15,628 nt of DNA from DASWDH01 sp035318505 (lineage in GTDB: Bacteria > Myxococcota_A > Polyangia > Polyangiales > Polyangiaceae): positions 1 through 15,628 of the forward strand of contig DATHEQ010000384.1 in NCBI GenBank assembly GCA_035318505.1, given 5' to 3'. Made by a program: the position numbers and the translations under genes. Positions within the stretch are counted from its first letter, which is position 1; every line of letters begins with the position of its first letter. The notes under the pieces are model-generated. The model made no database searches. It worked only from the letters and a program-made list of their open reading frames with translations, and was not told the DNA's origin. This document shows, one piece after another, positions 7,054 to 14,035 of the stretch.

Positions 7054-8277
7054 TCAGGCGATGGCGCTTGCGGACCCCTTCCGCGTCGGCTTCTTCTTCG
7101 CGGAAGAGACGCCATTGCTCGGCTTGAGCAAGTCGTCGGCGAGCTTGGCGGCGCGCGTCGTCTTCTCCCAGGTGAACTCGGATCGACCGAAGTGTCCGTA
7201 AGCCGCGGTGCGGCGGTACCCGGGGCGCAAGAGATCGAGCTCTTCGATCAGCGCCTTGGGACGCATATCGAAGTTCTTCAGGATGTAGCGACCGAGGATC
7301 TCGTCGCTGACCTTGCCGGTGCCGTAGGTGGTGACGTGCACGCCGACGGGCTGCGCGACGCCGATGGCGTAGGCGATCTGTACCTCGCAGCGCTTGGCGA
7401 GTCCGGCGGCGACCACGTTCTTGGCGACGAAGCGCGCGTAGTAGCAGGCCGAGCGTTCGACCTTGGACGGGTCCTTGCCGCTGAAAGCGCCGCCGCCGTG
7501 TCGGCCCATGCCGCCATAGGTGTCGACGATGATCTTGCGACCGGTGAGACCGCAGTCGCCGTGCGGCCCGCCGATGACGAAGCGACCGGTGGGATTGACG
7601 AAGAACTTGGTCTGTTTGTCGATGAGCTTCTTGGGGATGACTTTCTCGATCACGAGGTCGATGACGGCCTCTTTGAGCGTCTTGTATTTCACGTCCGGCG
7701 AATGCTGCGTCGAAACCACGATGGCATCGCAGCGCACGGGCACGTCGTTGTCGTATTCGACGGTGACCTGCGTCTTGCCGTCGGGGCGAAGAAAGTCGAC
7801 CTTGCCGTGCTTGCGGGTGTCGGCGAGGCGCTTGGCCAAGAGGTGCGCGTACATGATGGGAGCGGGCATGAGCTCCGGCGTCTCGTCGGTGGCGTAGCCG
7901 AACATGAGCCCCTGATCGCCGGCGCCTTGCTCCTTATAGAGGCCTTCGCCTTCGTTCACTCCCTGGGAGATGTCGGGTGACTGCTTTTCGATGGCGGTCA
8001 GGACGGCGCACGAGTCGCAATCGAATCCCATGTCCGAGCTCGTGTAGCCGATCTCTTTGATCGTCTGCCGAATGATGGCCGGCATTTCGACGATCGCGGA
8101 GGTGGTGATCTCGCCGGCCACGAGGACGATTCCCGTCTTGGCCAGGGTCTCACAAGCGACGCGCGCGCTGCGATCCTGCGTCAAGATCGCGTCGAGGACC
8201 GCATCCGAAACCTGGTCGCAGAGCTTGTCCGGGTGCCCTTCGGTGACCGATTCCGACGTGAATTGATAGCGACTCAT
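7054..8277 (-). CDS. metK: S-adenosylmethionine synthetase (methionine adenosyltransferase)
   Basis: Makes S-adenosylmethionine from methionine and ATP, releasing phosphate and pyrophosphate; the product feeds methylation (including the methylase gene in this window) and polyamine synthesis. The 407-residue protein has the family signatures: the N-terminal SESVTEGHPDK (8-18), the GAGDQGLMFGYATDE motif (118-132) and the Gly-rich GGGAFSGKDPSKV loop (261-273). The expected His, Asp and Lys residues are all present. It is a little longer than the roughly 384-residue E. coli enzyme because of a basic low-complexity tail after about residue 386 (SAKKKPTRKG). ATG 8277 is preceded by GAGGAG (8283-8288 read on the minus strand) at 5-base spacing, a strong ribosome binding site. 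It is convergent with the sugar-binding genes, and 169 bases separate it from the PDZ gene upstream, which leaves room for its own promoter. Confidence 0.98.
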   Translation of the reverse strand: MSRYQFTSESVTEGHPDKLCDQVSDAVLDAILTQDRSARVACETLAKTGIVLVAGEITTSAIVEMPAIIRQTIKEIGYTSSDMGFDCDSCAVLTAIEKQSPDISQGVNEGEGLYKEQGAGDQGLMFGYATDETPELMPAPIMYAHLLAKRLADTRKHGKVDFLRPDGKTQVTVEYDNDVPVRCDAIVVSTQHSPDVKYKTLKEAVIDLVIEKVIPKKLIDKQTKFFVNPTGRFVIGGPHGDCGLTGRKIIVDTYGGMGRHGGGAFSGKDPSKVERSACYYARFVAKNVVAAGLAKRCEVQIAYAIGVAQPVGVHVTTYGTGKVSDEILGRYILKNFDMRPKALIEELDLLRPGYRRTAAYGHFGRSEFTWEKTTRAAKLADDLLKPSNGVSSAKKKPTRKGSASAIA

Positions 8278-8300
8278 GGTGGCTCCTCTAAGCGTGCTCG

Positions 8301-8314
8301 TCCGCCCTTGCGGA
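8301..8314 (-). promoter_or_regulatory. Small hairpin in the metK leader
   Basis: In the metK leader RNA, TCCGC and GCGGA form a 5-bp stem with a 4-base loop, 12 bases upstream of the ribosome binding site. The leader further upstream (about 8311-8370) is strongly A/C-biased on the RNA strand and looks unstructured. I could not match it to a known SAM or SAH riboswitch, so a regulatory role is only possible. Confidence 0.25.
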
Positions 8315-8446
8315 TTTGCTTGTTCGGTCAGTTGGTTGAGTGGTCGTTCGATTGCGTGGAAGGTCGGTCCGTCGCGAGAGTCCCAAACTGCGTTGCTCGC
8401 GGCGGGTCGCTATAGCATGGCCTTTTCACTGTATCTACGGAGGCGA

Positions 8447-8815
8447 TCAGCGCAGCGCCGACCGTGCGAGGGGCGCCCGTTTGATGGTGACCCGCTCGAT
8501 TTTACCGTGCCGGAGCAGGGTGAGGTTCACCGTGGTTCCTACTTCCCCTTCGAGCAGGCGGTGAATGGCTTCGGGCGACATGCTGCGCACGTCGCGTCCG
8601 TCGATGAGAAGGATCTCGTCGTCCGGTGTCATGCCGGCTTCGGCGGCGGGATAACCTCTCGGTACGTCGCGCAGGGTGACCCTGCCGTCGTGGCGCGATT
8701 GCGCGAGCACGGCGCCGATCGAGCCGGGGTCAGCCGCGCAGCTGGCGAGGATCGCGAGCAGGATCAGCTGCGGTAGGAAGCGTTGCACCGCACGTAGCCT
8801 ATCCCGAGATCGCAC
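8447..8815 (-). CDS. Small PDZ-domain lipoprotein
   Basis: A 122-residue protein with an N-terminal lipoprotein signal (hydrophobic LPQLILLAILASC, lipobox LASC, Cys26) followed by one PDZ domain at about residues 33-112. The domain shows the start SIGAVL, the PAAEAGMTPDDEILLIDGRDV core and the helix SPEAIHRLLEG, followed by VNLTLLRHG. No protease domain is attached, so it probably binds peptide C-termini or acts as an adaptor in the envelope. The gene overlaps the 3' end of argJ in another frame. The start is uncertain: GTG 8815 gives a strongly basic n-region but no ribosome binding site and a 52-base overlap, while GTG 8788 (GGATAGG 9 bases upstream) gives a 25-base overlap. Either way it appears co-transcribed and translationally coupled with argJ. 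The link to arginine synthesis is probably positional only. Confidence 0.8.
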   Translation of the reverse strand: MRSRDRLRAVQRFLPQLILLAILASCAADPGSIGAVLAQSRHDGRVTLRDVPRGYPAAEAGMTPDDEILLIDGRDVRSMSPEAIHRLLEGEVGTTVNLTLLRHGKIERVTIKRAPLARSALR

Positions 8816-9975
8816 GCAAAGTATCGCGCGCGACCGGGACCGTCGCCGAGGGCCACATCGATGGCGTACGAGGGCTGCGCCATCGCCAGGCGCGCTCTCC
8901 CCTCTGGCTCTGCGCCCAAACCGACCCCACCTGCGACGATGGCAACGCCGCCGATGGTGATGCGGGCGCGGTTCGGGTCGAACACGACACCAGCTCGCCC
9001 CGCGGCACCGAGTAGGCGCCCCCAGTTCGGATCTTGGCCGTAGAGCGCCGTCTTGACGAGGGGCGAGGTGGCGATGGTGCGCGCGATGATCAGTGCGTCG
9101 GCGTTGGAGGCCGCGCCGCTGACGACGATCTCGACCAAGTGTTCGGCGCCTTCACCGTCGGCCACCATGGCGCGCGCGAGCCGTTCGGAAACGAGCCCCA
9201 TCGCCTCTTCCAGCTGCGGCGCGATGGCACTCCCATTCTCGGCGCGCCCCGACGCGAGCGCGATGAGCGCGTCGTTCGTGCTCGTATCGCCATCGACACT
9301 GGCGCGGTTGAACGTCTCTTCTGCGACGCGCGCGAGAGCCCCCTCGAGCGCGCGCGGATCGGCACCGGCGTCGGTGAAGAGAAAGGCGAGCATGGTCGCG
9401 TGCGGCACGAGCGGCGCCACGGCGGGGTGGATCATGCCCGCCCCTTTGGCGATTCCCAACACCGTGAAGGGGCGACCGCCGATCTCGCCGCGCGCGTGCG
9501 CGACCTTCGGACCGCGGTCGGTCGTGAGAATCGCCTCGGCGAAGCGGTCGGCGCGGTCAGGCCCGAGCTCGGCGGCGAGCGCCGGCGCGAGCTCGACGAG
9601 CCGCGCCGCTGGGAGTAGCGCCCCGATGACGCCTGTCGAAGCGGGGAGCACGTCGTCCGCGTCGGCGCCGAGCGCCCGGGCGACAGCAGCCGTCGTGTCG
9701 CGTGCCGCCGCGAGGCCGGCTTCTCCCGTGCAGGCGTTGGCGCATCCGCTGTTGGCGAGGATGGCCCGCGCTCGTCCACGACGAACCCGTTCCGCCGCCA
9801 CCAAGACCGGCGCCGCGCGCACGATGTTCGTCGTGAAGAGCCCCGCGGTCGTTACCGGCGTCTCCGCGGCGGCGAGCGCCAGATCAAGGCGCCCCGACGT
9901 CTTGATTCCCGACGCGAGGGCGGCAAACCGGAATCCCCGGACGGCCGTCGTCGAGTCTTCGATGCGAATGGCCAT
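8764..9975 (-). CDS. argJ: Bifunctional ornithine acetyltransferase / N-acetylglutamate synthase
   Basis: Transfers the acetyl group from N-acetylornithine to glutamate, recycling it in arginine biosynthesis, and may also make N-acetylglutamate from acetyl-CoA. The 403-residue protein has the family marks: AGLFTTNIVRAAPV (44-57), ANSGCANACTG (74-84), the oxyanion motif STGVIG (113-118), KGAGMIHP (177-184), the cleavage-site ATML with nucleophilic Thr194, VDGDTSTND (227-235), DPNWGR (315-320) and a C-terminal YVRCNASYRS. The precursor normally cuts itself just before the Thr to give two subunits. An unusual feature is extra residues (about AVAPLV) between GMIHP and the ATML site, where most relatives read GMIxPNMATML. 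ATG 9975 lies 6 bases after the stop of the PAP2 gene, so the two are likely one operon. Monofunctional versus bifunctional activity cannot be told from the sequence. Confidence 0.96.
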   Translation of the reverse strand: MAIRIEDSTTAVRGFRFAALASGIKTSGRLDLALAAAETPVTTAGLFTTNIVRAAPVLVAAERVRRGRARAILANSGCANACTGEAGLAAARDTTAAVARALGADADDVLPASTGVIGALLPAARLVELAPALAAELGPDRADRFAEAILTTDRGPKVAHARGEIGGRPFTVLGIAKGAGMIHPAVAPLVPHATMLAFLFTDAGADPRALEGALARVAEETFNRASVDGDTSTNDALIALASGRAENGSAIAPQLEEAMGLVSERLARAMVADGEGAEHLVEIVVSGAASNADALIIARTIATSPLVKTALYGQDPNWGRLLGAAGRAGVVFDPNRARITIGGVAIVAGGVGLGAEPEGRARLAMAQPSYAIDVALGDGPGRARYFACDLGIGYVRCNASYRS

Positions 9976-9981
9976 CGGCGT

Positions 9982-11058
9982 TCAGTTCGACTCGCGGTCG
10001 GAGTCGGAGCGACCCCACAAGCGCAAGGCGAGGGGAAGCCAGACCGGCTGCAGACCATTGTGCCCGCGGCAATCGATCTCGCGCCGGGAAATGATGCCCG
10101 CCAGGAAAAAGGCGCCGGTGGAGATAGCCATGCCCGCAAGGACATCGATGAGGTAGTGCCAGCGTAGGAACATGGTCGCGATGACGATGTTCGCACTAAA
10201 GAAGGCGACGAAGGGCCAGGTGTACTTGAACGGCCATTTGTCGCGGTGCCGGAACGAGAAAAGAGAGAGGAAGAATGGGCCTGCCGTATGGAGCGACGGG
10301 AAAATGTCCTTCTGCGCGCCGCCCGATTGCACCGCGTTGAGCACGGCGTCGAGCCAGAACCCCGGCGGAAGTGGATGCTGGTAGCGGTCTGCAAGAAAAC
10401 GCACCGGACCGTACCCAGGGACGAGCATATAGACGGTGTGCGCCGTGGCGTAGACGGTGATCATGCCTAGGGCGAACTCAGCCGTGAGCCGCATTCTTCG
10501 AGAAAAGAAGACCATCGGCAGCACGTGCACCGCCAAGAGGGCGAAGTAGCCGAAGTAGAAGAAGGCGAACCACTCGGTGGCCGCCGGCGTGACGAATCGG
10601 TCCAAAAACAGCGACGGCTCGAAATGAAGGATGTGCGCGTCGATATAGGACAGCTCGGCATCGAGGCTCGTCGGGTTGACGACGGGGAGAAGCTCCCTCA
10701 GCTCGAAATAGGAAATCTGAACGGTGCCGTAGACCGCAAGGCGATAGAGCAGCGGGGCGACCACCCCTCCTTTGAGCAGCCCCCCTCGGACCAGCGTCAA
10801 GACGGCGAGACAGAACGCGAGCATCGAGGTCACGTGGCCGAGGCATCGGTCTTGCTCGGGCGAGGTCGGGGAGAGACCCACCGCCGCCGTCAGAACGATG
10901 AGGTACCCTATGACAATCCAGTCATGGATCGCGAGCTCGCGCAGCAACCGGACGGGCCAAGCACCCGCCCCCTCGGGGGGAGAGCTAACCGTACGCGGCG
11001 AGCGGGCATCGTCGACCGAAGCGGTCTCGGCATGAAAGGCGGGGTGATCGAGTGGCAT
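9982..11058 (-). CDS. PAP2-superfamily integral membrane phosphatase/transferase (Aur1-like)
   Basis: A 358-residue multi-pass membrane protein (about six hydrophobic helices, starting near residue 45) with the PAP2 active-site motifs: FPSLHTA (253-259, His257) and RWHYLID (299-305, His301 and Asp305). A GYGPVRF stretch (215-221) probably corresponds to the first motif. FPSLH and HYxxD spacing resembles Aur1/inositolphosphotransferase-type members, which act on lipid phosphates or transfer phosphoinositol to ceramide-like lipids; simple lipid phosphatase activity is the alternative. The first 40 or so residues are hydrophilic, Ser/Pro/Asp-rich and look unconserved. ATG 11058 has no clear ribosome binding site, and no good alternative start is seen. 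argJ follows after 6 bases. The association of a lipid enzyme with argJ and a PDZ lipoprotein is odd and may be only transcriptional. Confidence 0.85.
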   Translation of the reverse strand: MPLDHPAFHAETASVDDARSPRTVSSPPEGAGAWPVRLLRELAIHDWIVIGYLIVLTAAVGLSPTSPEQDRCLGHVTSMLAFCLAVLTLVRGGLLKGGVVAPLLYRLAVYGTVQISYFELRELLPVVNPTSLDAELSYIDAHILHFEPSLFLDRFVTPAATEWFAFFYFGYFALLAVHVLPMVFFSRRMRLTAEFALGMITVYATAHTVYMLVPGYGPVRFLADRYQHPLPPGFWLDAVLNAVQSGGAQKDIFPSLHTAGPFFLSLFSFRHRDKWPFKYTWPFVAFFSANIVIATMFLRWHYLIDVLAGMAISTGAFFLAGIISRREIDCRGHNGLQPVWLPLALRLWGRSDSDRESN

Positions 11059-11471
11059 GGTCGACTGGCCGGTCGGAATGTGCCAGACGCATAGGGTTCG
11101 GGCCAGAAAGCTCTCGCCTTAGGTATCGCCATGGGACGTCGGGGTCAACCTGGGGGTGGGGCGGACGCCAGCGCTTCTTTGCAGGCGCGCCAGGGAGGGG
11201 CGTTGGCCCGATCATTTTGATGACCCACGCGCCGGCGAGCCGATCTGGTCGTGGCCGCGGTTTGGGGTGTCGCACGATGACTGCGAAGAAAGCGCCGTCG
11301 AGACAAACCGTTAGCCGACGAGCGTCTGCCGTGCGCATGGCGTTACGCGGAGCTCCGGAAGATTTGCGCAGTGCTTCATCGCGTCTGTGAAGATTACGAT
11401 TCGGTAAGGGGTATTGCCCCACTTCTACCCACGAGATAAAGTCGCCTCCTGTTAAAGGTCAAGGAGGCGTC
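11059..11471. other. Divergent intergenic region (413 bases), promoters expected, no gene seen
   Basis: This stretch separates the minus-strand PAP2 operon from the plus-strand Cys-rich lipoprotein genes and must hold promoters for both. Overlapping reading frames on both strands lack family motifs and look like GC-driven shadows. A short GGGG-TATTG-CCCC hairpin lies at 11408-11420, and the last 29 bases form the ribosome-site hairpin described separately. I see no clear -35/-10 pair, sigma-54 site, tRNA or small RNA. Confidence 0.5.
11443..11469 (+). promoter_or_regulatory. Hairpin pairing the Shine-Dalgarno of the first Cys-rich lipoprotein gene
   Basis: CGCCTCCT (11443-11450) is perfectly complementary to AGGAGGCG (11462-11469), an 8-bp stem with an 11-base loop. 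The right arm contains most of the Shine-Dalgarno AAGGAGG (11461-11467), 4 bases before ATG 11472. If formed in the mRNA it would hide the ribosome binding site. A related but weaker pairing precedes the next gene. Confidence 0.5.
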
Positions 11472-12494
11472 ATGACAAGGTATCGACTTAGTTGGCTCTT
11501 GGTTACGCTGGCGTCCGGAGTTGTTCTGGCGACGGCTTGCGGTGGAGACGACGACGACGCCACCAGCGGTACAGCGGGATCCGCTGGCCGCGGTGGTTCA
11601 ACGGTTACGGGTTCTGGTGGTACGGGTGGTTCGGGTGGTTCGAGCGGGACTGGCGGAACGGCAGGCAAAGCCGGCGGCACGTCGAAGGACGGGGGCAGCA
11701 CCCGTATTCCGTGTGGCGAAACGACCTGCCCCGCCACGCAACAATGCGATACGGGCCCCATGGGACCGCGCTGCGTGGCTTGTCTCAATGACACGCAATG
11801 CGCGACCAACATGCAGAACCCGCCGCGCTTGCACTGCGATCCGGCGGCCGGCGCTTGTCGTTCGTGCTTGAACGACACCCACTGCACGGCACCCCAGCGC
11901 TGTATCATCAGCACGACGATGGGCAACAATACCTGTCAGGTCCGCTGCGCTTCGGACGCGGATTGCGCCACGCAAACCAACAACCGAGCCTGCAACGTGA
12001 CGACCATGATGTGCGTGCAGTGCCAGAACAACACGCACTGCGCCGGGAATGCCGGCGGGCCGGTTTGCGTCGGCACGACGTGTGAACAGTGCGGCGCCGA
12101 TACGGATTGCGTCGCGCCCGGACTGCCCATCTGTGACGCCACGAACAACACCTGCGTGCAGTGCCGTGACAACACGCAATGCGCGGAACCGACGCCTACT
12201 TGCGTCTTGACCGGTGCGAACACGTGTCGCGAATGCGGCGCCAATGCCGATTGCACAGGGCGACCAGGCGGAGGGGCCTGCGTGATGAACATGTGCCGCC
12301 AGTGCTCGCCGGGCGCGAACGGCATTCCGTGTCCCGCGGGAAATCGCTGCGTGATGAACGTGTGCGAGCCAATCCCTGAAGCAGGGCCGCCGGAAGCGGG
12401 TCGCGAGGGCGGTTCGGACGCGTCCGAAGGTGGCGCCGAGACAGGAACGGACGCGGTTTCAGACGCGCCCGCCGACGTCGCAGCCGACGGCTGA
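11472..12494 (+). CDS. Cys-rich repeat lipoprotein, copy 1
   Basis: A 340-residue predicted lipoprotein of unknown function. The signal is MTRYRLSWLL plus a hydrophobic core, ending in ATAC with Cys23 lipidated, then GGDDDD and a Gly/Ser/Thr-rich linker to about residue 76. Residues 81-298 hold about eight repeats built on C-x2-C-x4-D/N-x2-C, starting near 101, 129, 155, 181, 204, 228, 252 and 275 (for example CVQCQNNTHC). These suggest a rod of small disulfide-bonded modules. The end is Pro/Glu/Ala/Asp-rich and acidic, with no membrane helix. A Gly at +2 of the lipid Cys fits export to the outer membrane or cell surface (inference from general lipoprotein sorting). AAGGAGG 4 bases before ATG 11472 fixes the start. 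A paralogue follows 81 bases after the stop. It could be an adhesin, a structural or a ligand-binding protein. Confidence 0.8.
   Translation: MTRYRLSWLLVTLASGVVLATACGGDDDDATSGTAGSAGRGGSTVTGSGGTGGSGGSSGTGGTAGKAGGTSKDGGSTRIPCGETTCPATQQCDTGPMGPRCVACLNDTQCATNMQNPPRLHCDPAAGACRSCLNDTHCTAPQRCIISTTMGNNTCQVRCASDADCATQTNNRACNVTTMMCVQCQNNTHCAGNAGGPVCVGTTCEQCGADTDCVAPGLPICDATNNTCVQCRDNTQCAEPTPTCVLTGANTCRECGANADCTGRPGGGACVMNMCRQCSPGANGIPCPAGNRCVMNVCEPIPEAGPPEAGREGGSDASEGGAETGTDAVSDAPADVAADG
12006..12037 (+). repeat. 32-base identical repeat shared with 13176-13207 (first copy)
   Basis: This stretch is identical to 13176-13207 in the paralogous gene and encodes the MMCVQCQNNTH region. Flanking bases differ at synonymous and non-synonymous sites. 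Confidence 0.8.
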
Positions 12495-12523
12495 TCGTCC
12501 GCGTATCGAAGTCGTTGTAGTTA

Positions 12524-12553
12524 AACGGGCGTCCTGGGAACGGGACGCCCGTT
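12524..12553 (+). terminator. Perfect 11-bp inverted repeat between the two Cys-rich genes
   Basis: AACGGGCGTCC (12524-12534) and GGACGCCCGTT (12543-12553) form an 11-bp stem with an 8-base loop, 29 bases after the first stop and 22 before the second start. No T-run follows, so it may be a terminator of another kind, an attenuator or an mRNA-stabilising hairpin. Confidence 0.45.
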
Positions 12554-12573
12554 GCCTAATGTCAAGGAGGCAA
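12552..12573 (+). promoter_or_regulatory. Hairpin overlapping the Shine-Dalgarno of the second Cys-rich lipoprotein gene
   Basis: TTGCCT (12552-12557) pairs with AGGCAA (12568-12573), a 6-bp stem whose right arm contains part of the Shine-Dalgarno AAGGAGG (12564-12570). The Shine-Dalgarno is 5 bases before ATG 12576 and decides that start over an in-frame ATG at 12552. The stem shares two bases with the inverted repeat at 12524-12553, so the two structures compete slightly. Confidence 0.4.
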
Positions 12574-12575
12574 AC

Positions 12576-13682
12576 ATGACAAGGTACGGGCTTGGCTGGC
12601 TCTTCGTAGCGCTGGGGTTACTGGCGGTCGTGGCACCGGCCTGCGGAGGGGATGACGACGACGTCACCGCCGGGGCCGGTGGCAAAGCCGGTAGCAGCGG
12701 CGGTGGTGGCGGCGTGACCGGCGGAGCGAGCGGTACGGGTGGCTCTGCTGGACGGGGCGGGACGGCTGGCAAAGGCGGCAAGGGCGGCGGTACCTCGAAG
12801 GACGCTGGTACCACCGGGACCCCTTGCGGCTCGACGACCTGCCCAACGCAAAGCATGACCCCCCTCTGCGATACCGCGAATGGGCGGTGTGTGGAGTGCC
12901 TCTCCTCGGCCAACTGCCCTTTCACGAATCGGACGGCGTGCAACCCCGCAACCCACACTTGCGTGCAATGTGTCGATGATTCGACGTGCCCGATGGCCAG
13001 TCCCTACTGCGATGTCCCCACGAATTCCTGTCGCGTTTGCACGGCGACGCAAGGCTGCACGCGCCCGCAGGTCTGCGTCATCAATGGCAACAACGCCACC
13101 TGCCAGCTTCGCTGCATGTCCGACGGCGACTGCGCGATGGCGCCCATGAACAACCGCGCCTGCAATCTGGCGACGATGATGTGCGTGCAGTGCCAGAACA
13201 ACACGCATTGCGTGGGAAACGCCAACGGCCCTGCCTGCGTCGGAACGACGTGTCGCCAGTGCGTCGTCGATGCGGACTGCACCTCGCCGGGCCTGCCAGT
13301 TTGTATCGCCAATGCTTGTGTCGCATGCCGAACCAATGCGCAATGCGCGGAGCCGACGCCGGTCTGCGTGTCGACGGGTGCGAACGCGAACACGTGTCAC
13401 GAATGCGGCAACAATGCCGAATGCGTAGGAAGGCCGGGCGGAGGTGCCTGCGTGACGAACGTTTGCCGCCAGTGCTCGACGGGTGCGACGGGCGTCCCCT
13501 GTCCCGCGGGAAGCACTTGCACGATGAACACCTGTGTGGCGATCCCTGAAGCGGGACCGCCGGAAGCGGGTCGCGACGCGACGGGCGACACGAGCACCGA
13601 CGCCAGAACCGATGTCACCATCGACGTCTCGACCGAGGCGGGTCCGAGGGAATCCGGCGCGCCGGATACCGGCGGAAACTGA
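12576..13682 (+). CDS. Cys-rich repeat lipoprotein, copy 2
   Basis: A 368-residue paralogue of the previous gene. ATG 12576 is chosen because MTRYGLGWLF matches the N-terminus of copy 1 and a strong Shine-Dalgarno precedes it. The signal ends at PAC with Cys23, then GGDDDD and a longer Gly-rich linker to about residue 80. Residues 84-320 carry repeats of the same C-x2-C-x4-x2-C kind (CVECLSSANC, CVQCVDDSTC, CVQCQNNTHC, CRQCVVDADC, CVACRTNAQC, CHECGNNAEC). The C-terminal half is much closer to copy 1 than the N-terminal half. It includes a stretch of 32 identical bases and the shared PEAGPPEAGR junction, then a divergent Thr/Asp-rich acidic tail. Function unknown; presumed surface lipoprotein. 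It is convergent with the ferredoxin gene, 39 bases away, with no clear terminator between them. Confidence 0.8.
   Translation: MTRYGLGWLFVALGLLAVVAPACGGDDDDVTAGAGGKAGSSGGGGGVTGGASGTGGSAGRGGTAGKGGKGGGTSKDAGTTGTPCGSTTCPTQSMTPLCDTANGRCVECLSSANCPFTNRTACNPATHTCVQCVDDSTCPMASPYCDVPTNSCRVCTATQGCTRPQVCVINGNNATCQLRCMSDGDCAMAPMNNRACNLATMMCVQCQNNTHCVGNANGPACVGTTCRQCVVDADCTSPGLPVCIANACVACRTNAQCAEPTPVCVSTGANANTCHECGNNAECVGRPGGGACVTNVCRQCSTGATGVPCPAGSTCTMNTCVAIPEAGPPEAGRDATGDTSTDARTDVTIDVSTEAGPRESGAPDTGGN
13176..13207 (+). repeat. 32-base identical repeat shared with 12006-12037 (second copy)
   Basis: Second copy of the identical stretch between the two Cys-rich lipoprotein genes, 1170 bases downstream of the first in the same orientation. 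Such direct repeats could recombine and delete or fuse the genes. Confidence 0.8.
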
Positions 13683-13721
13683 CTTCTATTTGCGTCTCCG
13701 CCGCGGCGTGCGCGCCAACCT

Positions 13722-14033
13722 TCAGATCTCGTCGTCGGCAATACAAAGTCGAATCAACCCGTCTTCGGGCCTCAGCTTGGCTTGACACGCGAGGCGGTGG
13801 CTCGGCGGATCTCCGAGGAGATCCAGCAGCTCGGCCTCCGCCCCCTCCCGCGGCTCGAAGAACTCGAGCCCTTCGAGCACCTCGATGCGGCACGTGCCAC
13901 AGGTCGCTGCGCGACAAGAGAACGGTACCGGGGCTTGCACCCGATCGCACACGTCGACCAAGCGCCCGCCGTCCGCCACCTCGACGCGGCAATCAGGGCC
14001 GAAGAGGTTGCCTTTGAATAAGACTGTCGGCAT
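13722..14033 (-). CDS. Plant-type [2Fe-2S] ferredoxin
   Basis: A 103-residue electron carrier with the Cys pattern for a plant/adrenodoxin-like [2Fe-2S] cluster: C40-x4-C45-x2-C48 (CRAATCGTC) and C83 (RLACQ). Length is typical. ATG 14033 is chosen because it begins MPTVLF directly at the fold; the longer frame would need a TTG at 14060 inside the methylase gene. The start lies 2 bases after the methylase stop codon (TAG 14036-14038), so the pair is likely translationally coupled although no clear ribosome binding site is seen. The second-cluster-ligand loop (AATCGTC) and the acidic C-terminal half fit electron transfer to an unidentified partner. No reductase or oxygenase is nearby, so its redox partner is unknown. 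It is convergent with the second Cys-rich lipoprotein gene. Confidence 0.92.
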   Translation of the reverse strand: MPTVLFKGNLFGPDCRVEVADGGRLVDVCDRVQAPVPFSCRAATCGTCRIEVLEGLEFFEPREGAEAELLDLLGDPPSHRLACQAKLRPEDGLIRLCIADDEI

Positions 14034-14035
14034 GG

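Noticed and set aside
7192..7980. 262-codon plus-strand frame opposite metK
   Set aside because: It is an antisense shadow of a clear MetK and lacks a credible ribosome site or domain.
9053..10156. 367-codon plus-strand frame opposite argJ
   Set aside because: Composition is Ala/Arg/Ser-rich low complexity, with no motif. The minus-strand ArgJ match is unambiguous.
10985..11422. Reading frames on both strands across the PAP2 start and the divergent spacer
   Set aside because: Both are Arg/Pro/Gly-rich without motifs and conflict with each other and the PAP2 gene; treated as non-coding.
12618..13400. 260-codon minus-strand frame opposite the second Cys-rich gene
   Set aside because: It mirrors the repeats of the sense gene, and the sense gene has a lipoprotein signal and a Shine-Dalgarno.
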